Source: 'Nostoc azollae' 0708 (GTDB lineage Bacteria; Cyanobacteriota; Cyanobacteriia; Cyanobacteriales; Nostocaceae). Taken from it: a stretch of 64,000 bases of DNA. The notes beneath the pieces were generated by a model. It did no database searches and was not told the DNA's origin. It was given only the letters and a program-made list of their open reading frames with translations. Position numbers and translations under genes: made by a program. The stretch covers positions 4,282,001 through 4,346,000 of the forward strand of contig NC_014248.1 in the NCBI RefSeq assembly GCF_000196515.1, given 5' to 3'. This document shows, in pieces, positions 57,287-64,000 of the stretch; position 1 is the stretch's first letter; every line of letters starts with the position of its first letter.

Positions 57287-57378
57287 TTAGGAATGAAAAG
57301 TGCGATCGCTAAACCCTTTAATCCTCTCGAATTAAATTAGCTACTCAAGTTGCATCCGTTTGAGGTTGGAGTTTGTAG

Positions 57379-57768
57379 CAGTCATTCGATACAAATCTTC
57401 TCGCTATTCTGATGTGGTATTTTCTGTAATTACTTGAACTCTACTCTTTTGATTCCTCTGGGTATGATTCTATTCTTTTTAAGGGGCTTGTCATTATTGA
57501 TACTGACATTTATATCTAATCTGTTTATTCTCTCATACAATTTATTTTAAAGATAGGTCTAGTGAGCAACAACAAAGTTTATCTGAACTAATGAGTATGT
57601 TATGTGGTCCTGAAGATTCTTCATTTCATTCAGAATGAAATATAATATAATAATATCATTTTCGGACTTTTGCAAGAGATATAATCACCCAATACAAACG
57701 CAATATAAAATCCGTGCAGTTTCCTACACCGATTTTCAGGATTGATTCTGTTTTCCGCAACATTTCCC
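57379..57768. other. Spacer before the convergent PIN/TRAM gene
   Basis: 390 bases, AT-rich, with no recognisable gene. A short palindrome ATTTCATTC/GAATGAAAT at about 57630-57650 could act as a terminator. Nothing else stands out. Confidence 0.4.
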
Positions 57769-58845
57769 TCACGCTAATGCGGAAGCTTGGGGTTTAGCAA
57801 AAATCATCCTCCCCGCTGAGGTTTGTAAAGCACTGGTGACAACTACCCGCAGTTCACCACCTACATAACTGCTTCCTTCCTCAACTACTACCATTGTGCC
57901 GTCGTCTAAATAACCAACACCTTGACTTGGTTCTTTACCTTCTTTGAGAATTTTCAAATCTAGATTATCACCAGGTAAATAAGATGGACGAACTGCATTT
58001 ACCAAATCATTGATATTTAAAACTGGAACTTTCTGCACACTAGCAACTTTAGATAAATTGTAGTCATTAGTTAATAGAGTCCCATTAATTTCCTGGGCAA
58101 ATCGCACCAATTTAGCATCAACTGTAGCAATATCTTCGTAATCAGCCGCGTTAATTAAAATGCGTTCTGGGTAAGCCTCTTTAATCCGGTTGAGGATTTC
58201 TAATCCGCGTCTTCCTCTAACTCGCTTTTGGTCTTTACTGGCATCCGCTACTTGTTGCAGTTCTTGTAAAATAAACTGTGGGACAATAATTACCCCTTCT
58301 AGAAAACCAGTTTCCAATAAGGTTTCAATACGACCATCAATAATGCAACTGGTATCTAAAACTTTGGTGTTTGCAGGTTTAAGAGTTCCTTCAACTACCA
58401 TTGTTTCTACAGTGTTGGGATTAATTAAGCGTAATAAACCGCGTCCATGAGTATCTGCCAAATTCATGCCTGTGACAGCAAGTATAATACTGCCGACAAC
58501 TGCTACTAGAGGTTTAATAAATCCAAAATCTGGGGGAATGGGTAGTAAAAATAGCGGGGCTAACATTAAATTGGCTAGTAAGAGCCCAATGACTAAGCCA
58601 ATGGCACGAGTTAAAATGACTTCGAGGGGCATTTCTCGGACTTGTGTTTCTAAGCGACGGTATGTGGTCTGGAAACTTAGCCCAATTGCACCACCAATAA
58701 TAGCGGCAAATACAGCAACAATTAACCGCAATGCGTTTAGGTTTGTTACCCCGTCTAGTGTTCCAGGGGGGAGTAGATCGGTACTAAAGTAACCTATTCC
58801 CGATGCTGCCAAAATAAACGAGAGAATGATGATGATATCAAGCAT
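57769..58845 (-). CDS. PIN/TRAM-domain membrane protein (YacL type)
   Basis: An intact 358-residue protein. Four membrane segments lie in residues 1-130 (for example LDIIIILSFILAASGIGYF and PLVAVVGSIILAVTGMNLA). A PIN domain at about 155-270 has VLDTSCIIDGRIETLLETGF, VPQFILQELQQVAD and GTLLTNDYNLSKVASVQ with the acidic metal ligands D, E, D. A TRAM RNA-binding domain lies at about 285-345 (GKEPSQGVGYLDDGTMVVVE, GELRVVVTSALQTSAG). This architecture matches the conserved YacL family, thought to act on RNA at the membrane; the exact role is not established. There are no signs of decay. It is divergent from hemW. Confidence 0.88.
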   Translation of the reverse strand: MLDIIIILSFILAASGIGYFSTDLLPPGTLDGVTNLNALRLIVAVFAAIIGGAIGLSFQTTYRRLETQVREMPLEVILTRAIGLVIGLLLANLMLAPLFLLPIPPDFGFIKPLVAVVGSIILAVTGMNLADTHGRGLLRLINPNTVETMVVEGTLKPANTKVLDTSCIIDGRIETLLETGFLEGVIIVPQFILQELQQVADASKDQKRVRGRRGLEILNRIKEAYPERILINAADYEDIATVDAKLVRFAQEINGTLLTNDYNLSKVASVQKVPVLNINDLVNAVRPSYLPGDNLDLKILKEGKEPSQGVGYLDDGTMVVVEEGSSYVGGELRVVVTSALQTSAGRMIFAKPQASALA

Positions 58846-59106
58846 GATTGTGCTGTTTTCCTACAACTGTAGTTACCCTATAGAGTAAGGTATTTTTTAT
58901 TTCAACGGTCAGATTGATTAAGAAATATGGACTTACCCTAGGGCTTTAGGTAATAAATACAATTTTATATGCAAACATTATAACCAAAGTATTTTCTCTG
59001 CATAATTATTCTTAATTTTTGTTGTAAAAAGATAGAAAGTTGTAAAAAAACTACTCATTTTCTTTATTTGTAATTGTCCATTCAATTAATTTAATTCTTG
59101 ATCATA
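58846..59106. promoter_or_regulatory. Divergent promoter region between the PIN/TRAM gene and hemW
   Basis: 261 bases between divergent intact genes, so two promoters must lie here. It is AT-rich. CTACAACTGTAGTTACCCTA near 58861 contains a small palindrome, but no known box could be assigned. Confidence 0.4.
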
Positions 59107-60312
59107 ATGAGTCAAAAAGATATTGCTGTTCAAGTTCCTAGTGCGGCTTACGTACATATCCCCTTTTGTCGGCGGCGGTGTTTTTATTGTGACTTTCCGG
59201 TGTTTGTGGTGGGCGATACCTACGGCGAGCCAAGCTACCGCTCACAGGGTAAAACATCTGGTACAATTTCCCAATATGTTGACGCACTGTGTCACGAAAT
59301 CAGCATCTCACTAGCTTTTAGTCAACCAGTAACAACTATTTTCTTTGGTGGTGGTACTCCTTCGCTGTTATCGACAGAACAGTTGCAATGTATATTAACA
59401 GCGTTAGAGAAGCGTTTTGGCATTGCGGCTGGCGTGGAAATTTCCATGGAAATGGACCCCGGTACTTATGATTTGGCACAGATTGCAGGTTATTGCAGTA
59501 CAGGTGTCAACCGGGTAAGTTTGGGTGTACAAGCCTTTCAAGATGAATTACTAACAGTTGCTGGGCGATCGCACTCAGTTAATGATATCTTTGCAGCTAT
59601 TGATTTAATCAACCAAGTCGAGATACCCCAATTTAGCTTAGACCTAATTTCTGGGTTGCCACATCAGTCTTTAGTTCAGTGGGAAGATTCCCTAACTAAA
59701 GCGGTAGAAGTTGCCCCCACTCATATATCTATCTATGATTTAACCATTGAACCAGGGACAGCTTTTGGTCGTTATTACAAACCGGGAGATAATCCCCTAC
59801 CGACAGATGAAACCACTGTCACAATGTACCAACTAGGGCAAAAAGTCTTAACTGGCGCAGGTTATGAACATTATGAAATTTCCAACTATGCTAAAAGCGG
59901 ACATCAATGTAAACATAATCGAGTTTATTGGGAAAATCGCTCTTATTATGGTTTTGGTATGGGTGCAGCCAGTTATGTGCATGGTAAACGCTTCACTCGT
60001 CCTCGGAAAACTAAAGAATATTACGAATGGTTGCAAAATGGTGCATTGATTGATTGTGAAGTCACACCTTTAGAGGATGAATTGTTAGAAACTTTAATGC
60101 TGGGGTTGCGGTTAGCAGAAGGTTTGAGTTTGACGGTGTTGGTGGAGAAGTTTGGAAAAGAAAAGGTTGAGGAAATTACACAATGTTTGCAACCTTATTT
60201 TAAGCAGGGTTGGGTGGAAGTTGTGGAGGAAAGGTTGCGTTTAACTGATCCTGATGGGTTTTTGTTTTCTAATATGGTGTTGGCACATTTGTTTGAGAAG
60301 TTGGGGGAATAA
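59107..60312 (+). CDS. hemW: Radical SAM protein HemW
   Basis: A 401-residue protein from ATG at 59107 (MSQKDIAVQVPSAAYVHIPF); the TTG nine bases upstream is less likely. The radical-SAM C-x3-C-x2-C motif is CRRRCFYC. SAM-binding TIFFGGGTPSLLSTEQL, SMEMDPGTYDLAQIAGY and GVNRVSLGVQAFQDELL follow, then HISIYDLTIEPGTAFGRYY, YEHYEISNYAKSGHQCKHN and a C-terminal HemN-type domain. The absence of an extra N-terminal extension and the C-x3-C-x2-C form with Phe favour HemW, a haem chaperone, over coproporphyrinogen oxidase HemN. Residues about 36-48 (GDTYGEPSYRSQG) are an in-frame insert encoded by a small dispersed repeat. Otherwise intact. Confidence 0.85.
   Translation: MSQKDIAVQVPSAAYVHIPFCRRRCFYCDFPVFVVGDTYGEPSYRSQGKTSGTISQYVDALCHEISISLAFSQPVTTIFFGGGTPSLLSTEQLQCILTALEKRFGIAAGVEISMEMDPGTYDLAQIAGYCSTGVNRVSLGVQAFQDELLTVAGRSHSVNDIFAAIDLINQVEIPQFSLDLISGLPHQSLVQWEDSLTKAVEVAPTHISIYDLTIEPGTAFGRYYKPGDNPLPTDETTVTMYQLGQKVLTGAGYEHYEISNYAKSGHQCKHNRVYWENRSYYGFGMGAASYVHGKRFTRPRKTKEYYEWLQNGALIDCEVTPLEDELLETLMLGLRLAEGLSLTVLVEKFGKEKVEEITQCLQPYFKQGWVEVVEERLRLTDPDGFLFSNMVLAHLFEKLGE
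59211..59249 (+). repeat. Small dispersed repeat inserted in frame in hemW
   Basis: GGGCGATACCTACGGCGAGC then CAAGCTACCGCTC is a variant of the GCGATGCCTACGGC...CAAGCTACGC family scattered through Nostoc genomes. It lies between FPVFVV and TSGTISQYVDAL, where relatives have a short turn. About ten extra residues are added without a frameshift. Confidence 0.6.
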
Positions 60313-60653
60313 ATAGTGGTTATTGAGTTATTTTCTTACGTAACCTTTCCGAAAAACTTGCAAGCCTTGGTGTAGAAGAAAGAAAACACTGTTTGCAACC
60401 TATATGCAATTAAGCTTCAAAGCTAAATAAATTATATCAATATTATTTCTGTAAGAAATATCATGAGCATGGGTCTACGGGAGCAGAAGTATTAGTTGTT
60501 ATCAATATGATTAACTCTGATCGGGATCAATCTTCCATTTTTATGAGATTGCTCAAGCAAAGCAAAGGTACTGGTTTGTCAATTTTCTATTTGTGTATAA
60601 AGACGCTGGAGACGGATACGGGCATCCGCAGTTGTGAATTGCCAATTGGCAAA
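60313..60653. other. Spacer after hemW, no gene recognised
   Basis: 341 bases. A 64-codon frame at 60507 (MINSDRDQSSIFMRLLKQSK) runs into the IS remnant and is not recognised. A fragment GACGCTGGAGACGGATACGG contains a small inverted repeat (GGATACGGGCATCC). No terminator with a U-run was seen. Confidence 0.35.
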
Positions 60654-61061
60654 AGAGAGGGGCGAAAATTTAGAAAGGAGTATGTGTCTGGCTTTCCATA
60701 GTGTTAAGATGAGGAAAGAGCCAAGGAAAGAATCAGGGTTGGGAATAGTTACGGATAGTTCCTATCCATGAAGATGTTGATGACAGATTCATAACTGACC
60801 TCATATCCATAACACTTATGAAATGGGCAAAAATAATGAACCAATTCCTAATGTGACTAAACCACAAATAGTAAGAATTACTTGTGAGTAAATTGGGGAA
60901 TTCAGGCGAAATCTTTGTTGAGGTACCCGGAATATTTTTACAAGTCTAATGACCTGTTCAACAAAAATACCCTTGGTGGAAAACTCTTTGTTTCCTGCCT
61001 TTTGTTCTGAGTGGCCATGGCATAATCGCTATCATGTTTTTCTACCTGTTCACGGAGACTA

Positions 61062-62262
61062 GTAGTCCACCAAGGCAATGTTGCTGGGTAAGCCCCTCTA
61101 ATTGATAAACTAGTCAAAAAAGGGGTTGACCATGGCAAAAAAGTATGTTGTAGATTTAAGCGAAGAGGAAGTTTTACAACTGCAAGCAATCCTCGAAAAA
61201 GGAAAGCACAAAGCAAGAAGTATAACCCGTGCAAACATTCTTTGAATGGCATCTGAGGGAGAAACGGACACGGCGCTGCCGCAGTTCGAGTTCATGTTGC
61301 TACGGTGGAAAGGACAAGAGAAAAGTTTGTAATTGGTGGATTAGAGTTTGCTTTAAAGGATGGGGAAAATCCACCAAAACCCAAAAAATTAGATGAAAAA
61401 CAAGAAGCATTTTTGATTGCGACTGCTTGTTCTAATCTGCCAGAGGGAAGAGTGCGTTGGACAATGCAATTATTAGCGGAGCATTTAGTGAAGGTTGGTA
61501 TCATAGATTGAATCTCAGACGAAACAATACGCCAAACTCTAAAAAAAATGAAATTAAACCGTGGTTAAAACAACAGTGGTGTATTCCCGAAGTTAACCCA
61601 GAGTATGTGTTAAGAATGGAAGATGTTTTGGATTTGTACAATGAGCCATATGATCCGAAAAAACCTACACTCTACCTAGATGAACGCCCATATCAATTAC
61701 TAGAAGAAGTAAGACTTCCTTTGCCACCAGAACCACATCAGCCTGAAGGTTATGATTGTGAGTATAAACGCAATGGTGTTGTAAATTTATTTGGCTTTTT
61801 TGAACCAATAGCCGGGTGGAGGCATATTGAAGTTACACAAAGTCGGACAAAAGCTGATTTTGCTAAACAATTAAAAGATTTAGTAGATGTTTATTACCCC
61901 CAAGCTGATGTGATATTTTTACTTGTTGATAACCTAAATATTCATACTCCAAGTGTTTTATATGAAGTTTTCTCTCCACAAGAAGCACGCCGCATTATTC
62001 AATAATTAGAGTTTCACTATACTCCTAAACACGCTTCTTGGCTGAATCAAGTAGAAATTGAATTATCAGTTTTATCTCGCCAATGCTTAGAACTAGGTAT
62101 TCCTAATGTAGAAATATTATCTTCTGAAATTGCTATTTCGGAGTCACAGCGTAATCAACGAAAACCCAGTGTTTATTGGGTTTTAAAACCGAGGATGCAC
62201 GTAAAAAAATGCAGCGTTTATATCCGAGTATTTAACCCAGCAAAATTGCCTTGGCAGACTAC
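61062..62262 (+). mobile_element. IS630-family element (1201 bp)
   Basis: The terminal inverted repeats agree at 28 of 32 positions: GTAGTCCACCAAGGCAATGT on the left and, inverted, GTAGTCTGCCAAGGCAATTT on the right. A TA dinucleotide is duplicated on both sides (61060-61061 and 62263-62264), the hallmark of IS630/Tc1 elements. Removing it rebuilds the GAGACTAG site seen in copy B of the host element. Confidence 0.9.
61132..62240 (+). pseudogene. IS630-family transposase, frameshifted
   Basis: The N-terminus MAKKYVVDLSEEEVLQLQAI and KGKHKARSITRANIL runs to a TGA at about 61243. A second frame (61305-61511) has [20 protein letters not shown] and [17 protein letters not shown] third (61457-62005) has [36 protein letters not shown] (first Asp region), [20 protein letters not shown] and [20 protein letters not shown] (second Asp). 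A TAA at 62003 precedes LEFHYTPKHASWLNQVEIEL (Glu). All IS630 blocks are present but in several frames. Confidence 0.8.
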
Positions 62263-62720
62263 TAGGAGGGAAAACATCTCGTAATATCTCTAGCCAGTAA
62301 TGAAATGTGTCCTTTGCTTCCGTTTTGGATATACCGAAATGCAAACCTAAAACCTCAAATGTTGGCATTTTCCTCCAAGAGAACAAGGATAGACATACCT
62401 GTTCTTTTATCTCTAGTTTCCCTTTCCCCCCTCCTCCTTTCTAATTTAGACCTATGTTTTTACTTTCTATCTCCCCTTGCAGTTTTCTATGCTACATTTC
62501 ACCTTGGGCTAACAAGTCTTGAAACTGATGGTTAGTTATCCCCAGTATTTGTTTTCTACGATGTGGATATTCTTGAATATAGTTAATTTAGTGGATTTTT
62601 CCTTTTGGTACACCCTCAAAATTCCCTTCTACCATTTTTTTCACACCAAGTTAATTTTCCTGACAGGTCTAATTGGTAATTGGTGATTGGAAAAACCTAT
62701 TCTCCGTTACCCATTAGCAA

Positions 62721-63704
62721 TTATTTGACATAACCATTAGACACAAAGCAATCACCAGTGTCTTTTAGTGCTACATTCACAGGTGACTGAGGTAGACTAA
62801 GCTCGCGGACGGCCTTGGAAGCATCATAATACATTGGTTGCTGTGCCATGCGGACACCATCTATGGGAACTCTGGGGGTTTTTCCTATAGGTGCAAGAAT
62901 TTTTTCTTCTACACAAACCACACTTAATGGTAAAAAAGCTGGAACGGATATTTGCGGTGCTTTCAATCCTGTGATCTCAGATAGTATTTCTAGAAGTTGT
63001 TTGAGGCTAAGATTTTGATGTCCGAGAATATAGCGAGGGCCTGATCTTCCTTTTTCTAAAGCCAGCAAATGTCTTCTGGCCACATCTCGCATATCAATAA
63101 AGTTTAAACCTGTATCCACATCAGCTGGCATCTGTCGCCGCAAAAACCGCAGAATAATATCCCAGGTTGCTGTGGGTTTAATATCCAAAGATCGAATCAG
63201 ACTGCTAGGACTAACTACCATAATATCTTGACCTTATTTTGTAGATGTGATCGCTACTTGTTCAGCTAGAAACTAAGACTTTTTATAGTCTCCCACTAAC
63301 TTTTCAACAGGACTCTGATGAGTTTCATCAACCACTTGACCAGATTTCCCCAATCCAATAGCTGCTACTGAAGTGGTATAAACCGTCCGTGAAATCCCCG
63401 CTTTTTGGGCTGCTGCTAACAGATTGCGCGTTCCTTCCACGTTATGAGGATAGAGCAAATCGCGGTCTTTTTGCCAGAGGGAATAATGGGCAGCGACATG
63501 AAACAGGTAGTTACAACCATGCATCTGTTTCCAGATATGCGGGTCATTTAAATCGCCTTTGACAATATATATCTCTAAACTCCGTAAATTTCCCAGGTTA
63601 CTACTCGGACGTACCAAAGCCGTAACTTTGTATCCTGACTCTAATAGCGATCGCACCACATGAGAACCAACAAAACCTGTACCACCAGTCACAAAAGCCT
63701 GCAT
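62721..63704 (-). pseudogene. hpnA: hpnA, hopanoid-associated sugar epimerase, two nonsense codons
   Basis: One 328-codon frame from 63704: MQAFVTGGTGFVGSHVVRSL (GxxGxxG NAD(P)-binding), GYKVTALVRPSSNLGNLRSL, LFHVAAHYSLWQKDRD and YTTSVAAIGLGKSGQVVDET. The catalytic Tyr lies in VGDYKKS. The next codon, expected to be the Lys of YxxxK, is TAG. A TAA follows 12 codons later (AITSTK then GQDIMVVSPSSLIRSLDIKP). The rest is open: LNFIDMRDVARRHLLALEKG and RYILGHQNLSLKQLLEIL. HpnA-type reductases act in hopanoid side-chain synthesis. The family could also be called dihydroflavonol-reductase-like. Normal length, but inactive. Confidence 0.8.
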
Positions 63705-64000
63705 TTAATCACCTCTTAACTCCTCAATATTTGATTATTGCTGATTACATCCGATCAAATATGATTGTCTGGATCAGGATTTACAGGATGCCTGAAACAA
63801 CCGATTCGTCTTCGGTCATTAATAATTAAAAATTATTTTTTAGGCTATTTTAAATAAATTTTTTTCAAAAGAAATCTTGTTTTTGGGATTGAGCTCGCGG
63901 CGAAGGTGGTAAAGTATTTATATCAAATCAAATTGGCTGTGAGAAAAAATTTTTTAAGCTATAATATTTCAATGATAAGAATATCAGCTTTAGAAGGAAA
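63705..64000. other. Window end, non-coding, with a dispersed repeat
   Basis: Nothing coding is recognised up to the window edge. At about 63764-63793 lies GTCTGGATCAGGATTTACAG followed by GATGCC, the inverted form of the repeat at 49-95 and 2117-2145. The remainder is AT-rich and may be the upstream region of a gene beyond the window. Confidence 0.45.

Larger units (their letters stand above)
54784..57378 (+). pseudogene. CheY-like response regulator split by IS1634 copy D
   Basis: The first 15 codons (MERKRILVVDNEQYI) lie left of the IS. The rest continues right of it with IQEVKKVCLGTVVGWEVLTA and SSGKEGIIQAENDQL. A short deletion removes the residues before the phosphoacceptor, leaving LDVMMPDMDG. 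IPVVLLTAKIQAADLRRYA is followed by a TAA at 57284 and LGMKSAIAKPFNPLEL. A 5-bp duplication then shifts the frame before TAG at 57376. The closest relative in the window is the CheY at 17531. IS insertion, deletion, nonsense codon and frameshift make it dead. Confidence 0.8.
60654..62670 (-). mobile_element. IS5-like element, copy C (internally deleted), interrupted by an IS630-family element
   Basis: The ends match copies A and B (GGCGAAAATTTAGAAAGGAG and TTTTCCTGACAGGTCT). Without the inner element it is about 0.8 kb. It has the same internal deletion as copy B (GATTATGCCATGGCCA joined to CTCAGAACAAAAGG). The transposase remnant keeps KMPTFEVLGLHFGISKTEA (about 62320-62380). It is dead and is probably derived from the same deleted parent as copy B. 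Confidence 0.7.

Noticed and set aside
60507-60701. 64-codon frame after hemW
   Set aside because: It runs into the IS5-like remnant and has no recognisable domain.
60938-61252. 104-codon frame combining IS5-like and IS630 sequence
   Set aside because: A chance read-through across the IS630 insertion junction, not a gene.
1-64000. tRNA or rRNA genes
   Set aside because: No T-arm-like GGTTCRANTCC with a matching acceptor stem and no rRNA-like conserved blocks were noticed; a covariance-model scan would be needed to exclude them fully.

Overview
The window looks like chromosome of a filamentous, heterocyst-type cyanobacterium (Nostocales) in an advanced state of genome erosion. The evidence is Nostoc-like gene families throughout (Hox bidirectional hydrogenase, CBS-CP12, HemW, DUF2301, DUF3122, PatA-type regulator), GCGATCGC (HIP1-type) octamers scattered through coding and non-coding DNA, tandem heptamer repeats in spacers, and AT-rich intergenic DNA. 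More than half of the recognisable genes are broken by nonsense codons, frameshifts or insertion sequences. An obligate symbiont of the 'Nostoc azollae' type would fit, but that is inference.

Layout. 1-8.2 kb is a graveyard: a VapBC-like toxin-antitoxin pair split by an ISKra4-family element, then a Ser/Thr protein kinase gene split by two IS1634-family elements, one of which carries an IS5-like element. 8.3-21.1 kb is the best-preserved block: DUF2301 membrane protein, membrane-anchored beta-lactamase-like serine hydrolase, TrmJ-type methyltransferase, a 1322-residue hybrid histidine kinase, a HisKA-EAL protein, a CheY, a REC-wHTH-HPt-REC regulator and a REC-histidine kinase. 21.2-31.9 kb holds a PatA-like pseudogene and the remains of a type I-D CRISPR-Cas locus (WYL regulator, csc3/cas10d, csc2, csc1, cas6) cut by IS1634, IS66 and IS5-like elements; no CRISPR array, cas3, cas4, cas1 or cas2 was found. 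32.0-40.2 kb has a two-domain histidine phosphatase, a dihydroorotase-like protein, a broken acyl-CoA synthetase/GNAT gene, an open hoxW and a pentapeptide-repeat protein.

42.0-49.0 kb is the hydrogenase locus on the minus strand, in the order hoxE-hoxF-hoxU-DUF3122-hoxY-CBS/CP12-hoxH. hoxF has three nonsense codons, hoxH has an IS5-family insertion plus a nonsense codon, hoxY has a frameshifting 11-bp duplication, hoxU has lost an Fe-S ligand, and both accessory genes have stops. The hydrogenase cannot be functional, although its maturation protease gene is still open. 51.0-57.4 kb is a decaying two-component cluster, including a frameshift that looks like a template-switch palindrome and a response regulator cut by another IS1634 copy. 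57.8-60.3 kb carries two intact housekeeping-type genes (PIN/TRAM protein and hemW). 60.7-62.7 kb is an IS5-like remnant containing an IS630-family element, and 62.7-63.7 kb is a broken hpnA.

Several IS boundaries were resolved to the base from inverted repeats and target-site duplications. That allows the ancestral genes to be put back together, and shows that related IS copies share inactivating lesions and so probably spread in trans. All family assignments are from reading the translations; no database search was possible.
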